Shown one piece after another: positions 9,930 to 18,728 of a stretch of DNA of 64,000 bases (position 1 is the stretch's first letter; the number at the start of each line of letters is the position of its first letter). Under the pieces are notes generated by a model. It did no database searches, was not told the origin of the DNA, and was given only the letters and a program-made list of their open reading frames with translations. The stretch comes from Bacteroidota bacterium (lineage in GTDB: Bacteria > Bacteroidota > Bacteroidia > B-17B0 > Aurantibacillaceae): the NCBI GenBank assembly GCA_030692515.1, contig JAUXZS010000028.1:62001-126000 (forward strand). The letters run 5' to 3'. The position numbers and the translations under genes were made by a program.

Positions 9930-9981
9930 CTTTTGCAAATTCAAGGTCGCTTCGCAAATTGAAATTTTCATTTTGCAAAAG
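9930..9981. repeat. imperfect inverted repeat downstream of the hypothetical gene
   Basis: CTTTTGCAAAT at 9930-9940 pairs with ATTTTGCAAAAG at 9970-9981 around a loop that contains a smaller AATTTGCGAAG-type hairpin. It lies in the 298-base gap before the next gene. It may be the remnant of a mobile repeat or a transcription stop. Confidence 0.45.
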
Positions 9982-10099
9982 TCTAAAAACCATTTATATT
10001 TAAATCACTAATAATTTTCTCAATAAAACTCAAAAACACCGAGAATTTCAATTCATTAATTAGCTAATTAGGGTTAATAACTAAGATTTATGCCTATTT

Positions 10100-10107
10100 T
10101 ATCTTTG
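10100..10107 (+). promoter_or_regulatory. putative -7 promoter element TATCTTTG
   Basis: TATCTTTG matches the Bacteroidota TAnnTTTG box exactly and lies 28 bases ahead of the ATG at 10136. A clear TTTG at the -33 position is not seen, so this is a moderate prediction. Confidence 0.4.
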
Positions 10108-10135
10108 TTAATATTCCTTTATCTTTAAAACTTAA

Positions 10136-10819
10136 ATGAAAGTAGTTTTAAGTCTGTTAATCGTTTGTTTTTCCTTCTTAGGCTTTTCTCAAAGTGATAA
10201 GAAGGAGAATGCTTTATTCACCATTAGAGGAAATATAGGCATTCCAAGAGTTATTGGTAGCCAAATGTTTCGAACTACTTTTGCTGGCCTCTATGAAGCA
10301 AACCTTTCAGCTAATGTAAAATTATTTGATAATTTTTTTATTGGAGTAGGTTACCAAAACACACAATTTCAAAACAATAAATTTTTAAAGTTTCAATATT
10401 TTAACGCAAGTATTCCATACAATACCAGACTTTTATCAAGTGGTATATTTCTTAAACTTGGTTATGATAAGTTTTTCTCAGATAAAAATTATGCAAGCTT
10501 CTCTTTAAACTCTGGCTTAATGCTTAATGAATACTTTAACGTTAATGCCGATACTAGTAAATCTAATAAACCATTCGGACTTTTAAATTTTACTGCGCCA
10601 TATGTACAGCCCGAAGTATCTCTTAATTTTACTGTTGAAAAACATCTATCTTTTTCAATTTTATTAAGCTACACTACCATGTTCTATAAGTACGATCCAA
10701 AAGCTCCTCGCTTTAATCAATTTCAAGAGGTTAAAGATTCAAGAAATAGATATTTTATGAATTGGATTAATATTGGATTTGGGTTCAATATATTATTAAA
10801 TAAAAAAACTAAAGAATAA
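10136..10819 (+). CDS. outer-membrane beta-barrel-like protein, unknown function (227 aa)
   Basis: A classical signal peptide is visible (MKVVLSLLIVCFSFLGFSQS, cleavage probably after FSQ). The mature part alternates polar and aromatic residues in many short strands, for example FFIGVGYQNTQF, GIFLKLGYDKFF and SFSILLSYTTMFY, and ends with an amphipathic strand INIGFGFNILL. That pattern suits an eight- to ten-strand barrel in the outer membrane. No specific family is recognised. It ends 8 bases before the E1 dehydrogenase gene and may be read through into it, but a functional link is not evident. Confidence 0.65.
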   Translation: MKVVLSLLIVCFSFLGFSQSDKKENALFTIRGNIGIPRVIGSQMFRTTFAGLYEANLSANVKLFDNFFIGVGYQNTQFQNNKFLKFQYFNASIPYNTRLLSSGIFLKLGYDKFFSDKNYASFSLNSGLMLNEYFNVNADTSKSNKPFGLLNFTAPYVQPEVSLNFTVEKHLSFSILLSYTTMFYKYDPKAPRFNQFQEVKDSRNRYFMNWINIGFGFNILLNKKTKE

Positions 10820-10827
10820 ATTACAGA

Positions 10828-12831
10828 ATGATGATTACTGCTGAAATGCCCGTAAAATTTGATCGTAAAAAGCATAAAGACTCCACTTTATTAGAGCTTT
10901 ACGTTAACCTTCTAAAACCTCGAATGATTGAAGAAAAAATGTTATTACTTCTTCGTCAAGGAAAAATTTCTAAATGGTTTAGTGGTATTGGACAAGAAGC
11001 AATTTCGGTAGGCGTAGCTTCTGCTTTAGATAAAGATGAATATATTTTACCAATGCACCGTAATCTTGGTGTATTTACAACACGTCAAATTCCATTAAAC
11101 AGATTATTTTCTCAATTTCAAGGCAAGCCCGGGGGCTTTACACAAGGTCGCGATCGTTCTTTTCACTTTGGTACTAATGAATATAAAATTGTTGGGATGA
11201 TTTCACATCTTGGTCCGCAAATGGGCGTGGCGGATGGAATAGCGCTTGCCGATAAATTAAAAAAAGATAAAAAAGTTACCGTCGTTTTTAGTGGTGATGG
11301 TGGCGCAAGTGAGGGAGATTTTCATGAAAGTATTAATACTGCTGCTGTATGGGACTTACCAGTTATTTTTGTAATAGAAAATAACGGTTACGGACTTAGT
11401 ACACCAAGTAACGAACAATTTAGATGTGCATCTTTTGCCGATAAAGCCATTGGATATGGTATTGAGGGAATTTCTATTGACGGAAATAATGTTTTAAAAG
11501 TTTACGAAACAGTAAAAAATTTAGCAGAAAGTATTCGTGAAAATCCTCGTCCAGTAATATTGGAATGTGTTACATTTCGTATGCGCGGTCATGAAGAAGC
11601 AAGTGGTACTAAGTATGTACCTAAAGAATTATTTGAAGTATGGGGAAGAAAAGATCCTTTAAATACATTCGAGAAGTTTTTAATTAACGAAGGTGTTTTA
11701 ACTGAAGAGTTAATTGAAAAAACAAGAGCAGAAATTAAACAAGATATTGAGTCAGGTTTGGAAGTTGCATTTGCAGAACAAAATCCAAAACCAGATACAG
11801 AAAAAGAAATAAGAGAATTATTTAAACCTTATACTACTTCTGATACAACACCAACAAACGGTTCTAAAACTAACATGCGTTTAATTGATGCCATTAGTAA
11901 CGGGATGAAACTTGCCATGCAAAAACATTCTAATCTCGTTTTAATGGGGCAAGATATTGCCGATTACGGTGGTGTTTTTAAAATTACAGATGGCTTTGTT
12001 GAACTTTTCGGAAAAGGAAGAGTAAGAAATACCCCTTTGTGCGAAAGCGCTATTTTAGGTGCAGGTTTTGGTTTATCCATAAATGGTTATAAAGCCATGG
12101 TTGAAATGCAATTTGCTGATTTTGTTACCGAAGGTATGACGCAAATAATAAATAATCTTGCAAAAAGTCATTACCGTTGGGGACAAAATGCGGATGTAGT
12201 TGTTCGTATGCCAACGGGAGCAGGAGTTGCGGCTGGTCCATTTCACAGTCAGAGTAACGAAGCTTGGTTTTTTAAAACACCGGGGTTAAAAATTGTTTAT
12301 CCCGCATTTCCGAGTGATGCAAAAGGTTTATTAATTACAGCATTTGAGGATCCAAATCCTGTAATGTATTTTGAGCATAAAGCATTATATAGGAGTATAA
12401 CAGAAGATGTGCCGGATGAATATTATACCATCCCTTTTGGTAAAGCAAGATTAGTGAAAGAAGGAAATGATTTAACCATAGTTACTTATGGCTTAGGAGT
12501 TCATTGGGCAATTGAAGCTTTAGCTGAAAATCTTGATTTAAGCGCTGACTTAATTGATTTAAGAACTTTAGCACCTTTAGATATTGAAACAATTTTTGCT
12601 TCAGTTAAAAAAACAGGCAAAGTAATTGTAATGCATGAAGATACGTTGACTGGAGGAATTGCCGGAGAAATTGCAGCATTAATTAGCGAAAACTGTTTTG
12701 ATTATTTAGATGCACCTGTAATGCGTGAAGGAAGTTTAGATACACCTGTACCAATGAATGTGGATTTGGAACATAACTTTTTACCAAAAGAAAGGTTCAA
12801 AGAAAAATTAATGAAACTTTGGAAGTATTAA
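10828..12831 (+). CDS. fused 2-oxoacid dehydrogenase E1 component, alpha and beta (667 aa)
   Basis: The thiamine-diphosphate-dependent E1 decarboxylates a 2-oxoacid (branched-chain type or pyruvate) and passes the acyl group to the lipoyl E2. The N-terminal half (about residues 20-330) is E1-alpha, with the TPP motif starting GDGGASEGDFHE near residue 156 and ending ENNGYG. The C-terminal half (about 350-667) is E1-beta with LMGQDIADYGGVF, EMQFADF, PTGAGVAAGPFHSQS and the closing HEDTLTGGIAGEI. The fusion of the two chains is common in Bacteroidota. E2 and E3 genes are not nearby. Two Met codons begin the frame (10828 and 10831); the first is used here. Confidence 0.92.
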   Translation: MMITAEMPVKFDRKKHKDSTLLELYVNLLKPRMIEEKMLLLLRQGKISKWFSGIGQEAISVGVASALDKDEYILPMHRNLGVFTTRQIPLNRLFSQFQGKPGGFTQGRDRSFHFGTNEYKIVGMISHLGPQMGVADGIALADKLKKDKKVTVVFSGDGGASEGDFHESINTAAVWDLPVIFVIENNGYGLSTPSNEQFRCASFADKAIGYGIEGISIDGNNVLKVYETVKNLAESIRENPRPVILECVTFRMRGHEEASGTKYVPKELFEVWGRKDPLNTFEKFLINEGVLTEELIEKTRAEIKQDIESGLEVAFAEQNPKPDTEKEIRELFKPYTTSDTTPTNGSKTNMRLIDAISNGMKLAMQKHSNLVLMGQDIADYGGVFKITDGFVELFGKGRVRNTPLCESAILGAGFGLSINGYKAMVEMQFADFVTEGMTQIINNLAKSHYRWGQNADVVVRMPTGAGVAAGPFHSQSNEAWFFKTPGLKIVYPAFPSDAKGLLITAFEDPNPVMYFEHKALYRSITEDVPDEYYTIPFGKARLVKEGNDLTIVTYGLGVHWAIEALAENLDLSADLIDLRTLAPLDIETIFASVKKTGKVIVMHEDTLTGGIAGEIAALISENCFDYLDAPVMREGSLDTPVPMNVDLEHNFLPKERFKEKLMKLWKY

Positions 12832-12838
12832 TCCTTAT

Positions 12839-12873
12839 AACACCTGTCAGGTTTTAAAAACCTGACAGGTGTT
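12839..12873. repeat. REP-like near-perfect palindrome
   Basis: AACACCTGTCAGGTTTT at 12839-12855 and its exact reverse complement at 12857-12873 are separated by one base. The element starts 7 bases after the E1 stop and ends 13 bases before the start of a REP-associated transposase gene. RAYTs are known to sit beside the palindromes they act on, so this is probably the cognate repeat. It may also act as a terminator for the E1 gene, but only a short T-run follows. Confidence 0.8.
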
Positions 12874-12886
12874 TCCGTAAATAATC

Positions 12887-13468
12887 ATGCAAATAATTGA
12901 ACCATTACAGTACGGGAAATTCTATCACATTTATAACCGTGGTATTAATGGTGATAAACTATTTTATGATGATGGTAATTACAATTATTTTTTAAAATTA
13001 TATGAGACTCATATAGACCCAATTGCTGATACTTATAGCTATTGTTTAATGAATAATCATTTTCATTTTTTAATTAGAATAAAGGAAGAAGATGAAATAT
13101 TGACAAGGCCAATAAAAGCGCCACATCAATATTTCTCTAACTTATTTAATGCCTACACTAAGGCTATAAATAAAAAGTATACCCGAAATAGTAGCCTTTT
13201 TCAGAGAACATTTAAACGGAAATTAATTGATAGAGAATCGTATTTTAAGCAGGTTGTAGTATACATTAATACAAATCCTGTTCATCATAAAGCCTGTGAC
13301 GATCCAAAAGATTATGTCTGGAGTTCTTATTTATCTTGTATTTCTAACGTTCCATCAAAAATTAAAAAAAACGAAGTAATTGATTGGTTTGACAATATTG
13401 ATAACTTTAAATCTGTTCACCAACAAAAATTGAATACAATAGAAATTGAAAATTATTTAGAATTATAA
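12887..13468 (+). CDS. REP-associated tyrosine transposase (RAYT, Y1_Tnp fold, 193 aa)
   Basis: The protein belongs to the Y1 transposase superfamily (HUH endonuclease). The HUH pair is HFH at residues 58-60 within MNNHFHFLI, and the catalytic Tyr is probably Tyr126 in VVVYINTNP, the usual position in RAYTs. The N-terminal YHIYNRGINGD and the central SLFQRTFKRK are also typical. Such proteins act on single-stranded hairpins and are thought to spread REP palindromes. The matching palindrome lies directly upstream at 12839-12873. The gene is intact and runs into the threonine aldolase gene after an 11-base gap. Confidence 0.9.
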   Translation: MQIIEPLQYGKFYHIYNRGINGDKLFYDDGNYNYFLKLYETHIDPIADTYSYCLMNNHFHFLIRIKEEDEILTRPIKAPHQYFSNLFNAYTKAINKKYTRNSSLFQRTFKRKLIDRESYFKQVVVYINTNPVHHKACDDPKDYVWSSYLSCISNVPSKIKKNEVIDWFDNIDNFKSVHQQKLNTIEIENYLEL

Positions 13469-13479
13469 AATAGCATACT

Positions 13480-14505
13480 ATGAATATCATTGACCTAAGA
13501 AGCGATACAGTTACCAAACCATCAAAGCAAATGATGGAAGCAATGTTTAATGCTGAAGTTGGAGACGATGTATTTAAAGAAGACCCAACCATCATTGAAT
13601 TAGAAAAATTTGCTGCTAATTTATTTGGTAAAGAAGCAGGTTTGTTTTGTCCGAGTGGCACTATGACAAATCAAATTGCCATTAAAGTTCATACACAGCC
13701 TGGCGATGAATTAATTTGTGATGTTAACTCACACATTTATAATTATGAAGGCGGTGGAATTTCGTTTAACTCGGGAGTACAAGCAAAATTATTACAAGGA
13801 AATGAAGGTAGACTATCTGCTGAATTAATTGAGCCTGCTATTAATGGCGACTTTGATTGGTTAACCAAAACCAGTTTAGTATCTCTTGAAAATACTGTAA
13901 ATAGAGCAGGGGGGAGTTATTATACAAATGATCAAATAAAACCCATACAAGCTTTATGTAAAAAGCATAATTTAAAATTACATTTGGATGGCGCTCGTAT
14001 TTTTAATGCTTTAGTAGAGTCAAACGAAAGTCCAAAACAAATTGGCGATTGCTTTGATTCAATTTCTATTTGTTTATCAAAAGGGTTAGGTGCGCCTGTA
14101 GGTTCTGTTTTATTAGGCGACAAAGATTTTATAAAAAATTCGCGTCGCATTCGTAAAGTTTTTGGTGGCGGCATGCGTCAAGCAGGAATCCTTGCTGCAG
14201 CAGGATTATACGCTTTGAAAAATAACGTTTCACGTTTAAAAGAAGATCATACACGCGCAAAAAAACTGGAACAAGCATTAAAGCAATTATCCTATATAGA
14301 TTCTGTTTTACCGGTTTATACAAACATTATAATTTTTAATTTAAAATCAGAAATTATTACCGGCGAAGCATTTGAGAAAAAGCTATTAGATAATAATATT
14401 AAAATTGCCGCCTTCGGTAAACATACCATTCGTATGGTAACGCATTTAGATTTTGATGATGCAATGTTGGATAGAACGATTGAGGTGTTGAAGGGTATTT
14501 TTTAA
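13480..14505 (+). CDS. ltaE: low-specificity L-threonine aldolase
   Basis: This PLP enzyme cleaves L-threonine and L-allo-threonine to glycine and acetaldehyde. The 341-residue length fits. The start is typical (IDLRSDTVTKPS), followed by GDDVFKEDPT, FCPSGTMTNQIA and the substrate loop. The PLP-binding Asp is in HLDGARIFNA, and the Schiff-base lysine is Lys201 in SICLSKGLGAPVGS. GGGMRQAG follows, as in the family. It is a plain metabolic gene, placed between a transposase gene and a repeat array. Confidence 0.95.
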   Translation: MNIIDLRSDTVTKPSKQMMEAMFNAEVGDDVFKEDPTIIELEKFAANLFGKEAGLFCPSGTMTNQIAIKVHTQPGDELICDVNSHIYNYEGGGISFNSGVQAKLLQGNEGRLSAELIEPAINGDFDWLTKTSLVSLENTVNRAGGSYYTNDQIKPIQALCKKHNLKLHLDGARIFNALVESNESPKQIGDCFDSISICLSKGLGAPVGSVLLGDKDFIKNSRRIRKVFGGGMRQAGILAAAGLYALKNNVSRLKEDHTRAKKLEQALKQLSYIDSVLPVYTNIIIFNLKSEIITGEAFEKKLLDNNIKIAAFGKHTIRMVTHLDFDDAMLDRTIEVLKGIF

Positions 14506-14599
14506 TAAAACAAGAATTTTAGTAATCATATAAACAAAAAACATCTGTGCAAATCTGTAGAACCTTTTTTGTCTACAAATTTTCTTGATTTAAAAAAAA

Positions 14600-16029
14600 T
14601 CCCGTAGGGACTAAATATTATCGAATAAAGATAATATATAACCTAATGTCCCTTAGTGACGATATAACATCCGGATAATTTCATAGCAATAAATCAAATA
14701 GTTTCTACAATAATTATTTCGTCCCTACGGGACTAACATTGTCACTTTAATTTTTCTATAGTTATTTTGTCCCTACGGGACATCTTATATCCGTAAAAAT
14801 TCAACTAAATCCCGTAGGGATTAAATATTCTAGAATATGAGATTATACAAATTAAAGTCCTGTAGGGACGATGTAACATCCACGAAAATTAACATTAAAA
14901 TAAATTAAAGGTTATACAATTATTATTTCGTCCCTATGGGACTAATTGTTCTCTTTTATCGTTTCCATATATATTTAGTCCCTACGGGAAAAGGAATGAA
15001 AAAAATACATCAATTGAAATTTTAAATACTACAAATTGTAGATGCAGAATATTATAAAACCAATTAATTTTGAATAAAAAAATCCCGTTAAGGATTAAAT
15101 ATTATTGAATAAGGATAATATATAACCTAATGTCCCGCAGGGACGATATAATATCCACGAAAATTAATATTTCAATAAATTAAATGTTAAATAATTATTA
15201 TTTCGTCCCTGTGGGACTATTTGTTCTCTTCATTCATTCTTTCTTTCTATTGATATTTTGTCCCTAGCGGGACAAGCAATTAATAATAATTGTCACAGAA
15301 AATTTCACATACTACAAATTGTAGCCACAGGTTAGTATAAAACTAATTGATTTTGATTCTGAAAAATTACCCGTTAATAATCCCGTTAGGGATTTAATAT
15401 TATAGAAAACACAGAATAAATAAATTTAAGTCCCGTAGGGACGATATAATATCTATATAATTTCATAGCAACAAATCGAATGGTTTCTTAATAATTATTT
15501 CGTCCCTACGGGACTAATTGTTTCTTTTTTATCTTTTCTATAGATATGTTGTCCCTACGGGACATTTAAGAACCTCAATGATGTTCCAACAGTCAATAAT
15601 CCAAACTTTCAATTTTTGAAACTGATCTGTTTTTAATTCTTATATCTTATTTGCTTAAATAAATCTCTCTAGGAATTAAATATTATAGAAATAAATTAAT
15701 ATACAAACCTAAGTCCCGTAGGGACGAAATAAATTCCACTAGAATTTATGTATCGATAATATTGATTTTTTTTCGTCAATAATTATTTCGTCCCTACGGG
15801 ACTATATGTTCCTTTATTATCGTTTCTATAAATATTTTGTCCCTAACGGGACAAGGAACAAAAAAAAATGAATCAATGAAAATTTCACATACTACAAAAC
15901 GTAGCCACAGAATAGTATAAAACCAATTAATTTTACTTCTAAAAAAATAAAAATTGCACTTTAATAATCCCATTAGGGATTTAATATTATAGAAAACACA
16001 GAATAAATAAATTTAAGTCCCGTAGGGAC
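14600..16029. repeat. array of 22 GTCCCTACGGGAC-type palindromes in 5.5 mirrored units
   Basis: The whole gap between ltaE and the TnpA gene is built from short palindromes related to GTCCCGTAGGGAC. Their starts are near 14600, 14648, 14721, 14769; 14810, 14857, 14930, 14978; 15082, 15132, 15205, 15260; 15381, 15430, 15502, 15551; 15664 (degenerate), 15713, 15790, 15839; 15967 and 16017. Each unit is A-B-C-D, where A-B and C-D are inverted copies of each other. Spacings are about 48 (A-B), 73 (B-C) and 48-55 (C-D). Three of the unit joints share a second motif, ACTACAAATTGTAG-like, at 15028, 15311 and 15891. The last half unit ends 12 bases before the TnpA start codon. No coding potential is seen. 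Confidence 0.9.
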
Positions 16030-16041
16030 GAAATAAAATCA

Positions 16042-16503
16042 ATGGCAAATACGTACACACAAATATATCTTCAATTTGTTTTTTCGGTGAAATATAGAGA
16101 TGCTGTAATTAATAATGAATGGAAAGATGAATTATATAAATACATAACCGGGATTGTTAAAAACAACAATCACAAAATGATTTGTATTAACGGTATCCCA
16201 GATCATATTCACATATTAGTGGGATTAAATCCAGTACAATCAATTTCAAATCTCTTACAAGATATAAAAGGGAACTCATCTAAATGGATTAATGAAAAAC
16301 GTTTAGTGAAAGGTAAATTTGAATGGCAAGAAGGTTACGGGGCTTTTTCTTATAGTCAATCACAAATTAAAGATATCGTTGCATATATCGAAAACCAGGA
16401 AGAACATCACAAAAAGAAATCGTTTAATGAAGAATATCTTGATTTCCTGAAAAAATTTGAAGTGAGTTATGATGAGAAATTTACTTTTAAAGAATTGATC
16501 TAA
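16042..16503 (+). CDS. tnpA: IS200/IS605-type TnpA transposase (153 aa)
   Basis: This is a small HUH/Y1 transposase. The HUH pair is HIH at residues 55-57 (GIPDHIHILVG) and the catalytic Tyr is probably Tyr115 in AYIENQEEHH, the IS200 pattern. The length is normal and the frame is intact. There is no tnpB or iscB gene beside it, and no copy of the palindrome is seen downstream. A palindrome of the array ends 12 bases before the ATG. The arrangement suggests a domesticated or RAYT-like enzyme serving the repeat array rather than a simple insertion sequence. Confidence 0.92.
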   Translation: MANTYTQIYLQFVFSVKYRDAVINNEWKDELYKYITGIVKNNNHKMICINGIPDHIHILVGLNPVQSISNLLQDIKGNSSKWINEKRLVKGKFEWQEGYGAFSYSQSQIKDIVAYIENQEEHHKKKSFNEEYLDFLKKFEVSYDEKFTFKELI

Positions 16504-16571
16504 TTTCACAAAGCTCGAAAAAATCAGTGATAACCTGCTATATCAGTGTTATCTGTGTTCCATATCCTAAA

Positions 16572-17051
16572 TCAAAACACCATTTTTATCTGATCCATTT
16601 TATCCATGAATTCAAATACATTACCGGCTTTCATAGTTTTAATATTTTCGTAAAAAGGTGATTTTGATGAAACCACCATTACGCGTTTATCATCAATTTT
16701 TATAGGACCTAAACCAATTGCAACAAAAAATAATATATCCGACATTTCAAAAATAGAACCAATTTTAATTTCTTCGGCCAAATTATTGACTTCTACTTTT
16801 TCTAAAAAACCTAATTCCTGTTCGGCCTCCAATAGTTGTTTAGTATTCATATCGCTATCTAATTGTCCCATTGCTCTGGAGGTTTCGTATTTATCTCCGG
16901 CGGTACTTTTATCAGAACTATTTGCTGCCTCTTGAGCTTGTGAAACTGCAGCTTTAGCATTATCAATACGTTGGTTAATTTGTTTTATACATTCAGATTT
17001 AACCAATTTTTTAAAGGCTAATTTATCGGCTGGGCTTTTTAATTCAATCAT
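16572..17051 (-). CDS. Gre-factor-like protein (159 aa)
   Basis: The first half is a charged helical region (LAFKKLVKSECIKQINQRIDNAKAAVSQAQEAA) followed by DKSTAGDKYETSRAMGQLDSDMN, which resembles the tip of the GreA/GreB coiled-coil finger. The C-terminal half (about 95-159) has FFVAIGLGPIKIDDKRVMVVSSKSPF, like the Gre FKBP-type domain. Members of this group are often mislabelled as 3-oxoacyl-ACP synthase, for which nothing here gives support. A role at the RNA polymerase secondary channel is possible but inferred. The gene is alone on its transcript. Confidence 0.6.
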   Translation of the reverse strand: MIELKSPADKLAFKKLVKSECIKQINQRIDNAKAAVSQAQEAANSSDKSTAGDKYETSRAMGQLDSDMNTKQLLEAEQELGFLEKVEVNNLAEEIKIGSIFEMSDILFFVAIGLGPIKIDDKRVMVVSSKSPFYENIKTMKAGNVFEFMDKMDQIKMVF

Positions 17052-17153
17052 CTGTGTTATTATATTAGAATTTAGGGCAACTTACAACTTTTAGAAGCTA
17101 TTTAGTAAACGATAGAAATTTTGTGTGTGCATTTAAATAAATAATTTTCATGG

Positions 17154-18719
17154 CTATTTTTTTATCAGTTTAAATTCAAAGTCCTTATCTATTTTTTCAA
17201 ATGCTATTGGATCAACATCTACAACAAGAGTCGTATACCCTTCAAATTCTACAATTGCTTTGTATGATTTTAATGGATTAACAATTAAAATAAATTTACC
17301 GGTTTTTGGATTAGAATTATAAGTACCATTTACCGCATTTCCTTCATTATCTAATAGTGTAATTTTTACTTTTGACGGAATGCCATCTTTAAAGGCCATT
17401 CCATGTTTCACTTTTAAATCATTGTCTCCAAAGCGAGTATCAATTTCAAATATATCACTACTACCAATAGTCTCTTCTTTTAGCGAAGAATAAAAACCTC
17501 TTTGCCCGTTAACATTTAAAATAAAAAAAATATCGTTTCCCACATCGTTGATAGGGTAGCCTAAATTCTCTGCTTTAGAAAAAGTATTTGCTTCAGGATC
17601 ATAAACGCTTTTAAATACATCGTATTCGCCCATTGTATTATGTCCTTTGCTACTGAAATACAACGTTACATTATCAGGGTGCAAAAAAGGACTATCTTCA
17701 TCATATAAAGTATTTATGTTTGGTCCTAAATTAAAGGGTAAAGCCCATTTTCCATTTGGGAGCTTTTTTATCCTATAAATATCTTTTCCACCATAGCCAC
17801 CCGGACGATTACTGCTAAAATAGAGTAGGTTGGTGTCATTAGTAAAACATGCACTTGTTTCTGTAAATTGTGAATTTATTTCTTTAATCATTTTTTTTAG
17901 AGGCTCCCATTTATTATCTAAACCCAATTTTGTTATATACAAATCGCCTGTAACTTTATCTTCAGCTGTTCTATACAGAATCATTCTTTGTCCGTCTGGA
18001 CTAATTGCCACACATGCATCGTTAGTTTCAGAATTTATTGGCGTGCCTACATTTTCTGCTTTTTGCCATTTACCATTTTCTTTGTGAGAAACATAAACGT
18101 CTTCAAAATAATTTCCATACGCGTCTTTTTTATTGTTTGAACTCCCTTCTCTTCTTGAAGTAAAGTAAAGTGTATTTTCATCAGGAACTATTACCGGAAC
18201 ATAATCGGAATAAATTGAATTAATTTCTGGCCCCATGTTTTTTATAACAGAACGGTGAGCTTGGCTTATCATTGTTTTTGCTGATTTACAAATATCTATT
18301 AAATAATTAGCTTCCTCAGTAGTGCGTAGGCGACTTTTTGGACTTGCTCTATTATAGTCTGAAAGCAATTGTATTGCTTCATCAAAACTTTTTTGTTGAT
18401 GTTTTATTTTTGCCAAATAATATTTCGCATCAATTAAACCAGAAGAAATTAAACTTGGTATAAAAATTTGTGCGCTATCTAAAGAATAATTTATTTTAAA
18501 AAAAGTAATAGCAATATTAACTCCGGCTTTTTCATTTTTAGAATCTAGCTTTAAAACTTGCCTGTATTGACTCCAAGCTCCTAGATGGTCTTCTATATCA
18601 AAACTTAACTGAGCTTCTTTTAAAAGTTTTTTTACATGCTTTTTATCCTCTTTAGACTGCCCTTGAAGGTTTACGAAAGAGGATATTAATACAGATATGA
18701 TAAAGTACTTTTTAAACAT
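17154..18719 (-). CDS. TPR and PD40 (WD40-like) beta-propeller protein (521 aa)
   Basis: A signal peptide (MFKKYFIISVLISSFVNLQGQS) is followed by helical TPR-like repeats at about 25-150. PD40 blades span about 165-440, for example IVPDENTLYFTSRREGS, ISPDGQRMILYRT, DTNLLYFSSNRPGGYGGKDIY and DVTLYFSSKG-like stretches. A small beta domain of carboxypeptidase-regulatory type ends the protein (about 450-521). Relatives in Bacteroidota usually carry a C-terminal OmpA peptidoglycan-binding domain, which is missing here. It is probably periplasmic or outer-membrane associated. Function unknown. Confidence 0.8.
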   Translation of the reverse strand: MFKKYFIISVLISSFVNLQGQSKEDKKHVKKLLKEAQLSFDIEDHLGAWSQYRQVLKLDSKNEKAGVNIAITFFKINYSLDSAQIFIPSLISSGLIDAKYYLAKIKHQQKSFDEAIQLLSDYNRASPKSRLRTTEEANYLIDICKSAKTMISQAHRSVIKNMGPEINSIYSDYVPVIVPDENTLYFTSRREGSSNNKKDAYGNYFEDVYVSHKENGKWQKAENVGTPINSETNDACVAISPDGQRMILYRTAEDKVTGDLYITKLGLDNKWEPLKKMIKEINSQFTETSACFTNDTNLLYFSSNRPGGYGGKDIYRIKKLPNGKWALPFNLGPNINTLYDEDSPFLHPDNVTLYFSSKGHNTMGEYDVFKSVYDPEANTFSKAENLGYPINDVGNDIFFILNVNGQRGFYSSLKEETIGSSDIFEIDTRFGDNDLKVKHGMAFKDGIPSKVKITLLDNEGNAVNGTYNSNPKTGKFILIVNPLKSYKAIVEFEGYTTLVVDVDPIAFEKIDKDFEFKLIKK

Positions 18720-18728
18720 TAAATTATT

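Noticed and set aside
9739-9993. 84-codon minus-strand frame
   Set aside because: It is antisense to the end of the hypothetical gene and runs across the hairpin at 9930-9981; it has no protein-like features.
14600-16029. CRISPR array
   Set aside because: The repeats are short palindromes of 10-14 bases in alternating orientation with shared, not unique, spacers, and no cas gene is near. A HUH transposase is next to it.
16042-16503. Complete IS200/IS605 insertion sequence
   Set aside because: No right-end hairpin of the same palindrome family and no tnpB are seen downstream, so the borders of a simple insertion sequence cannot be drawn.
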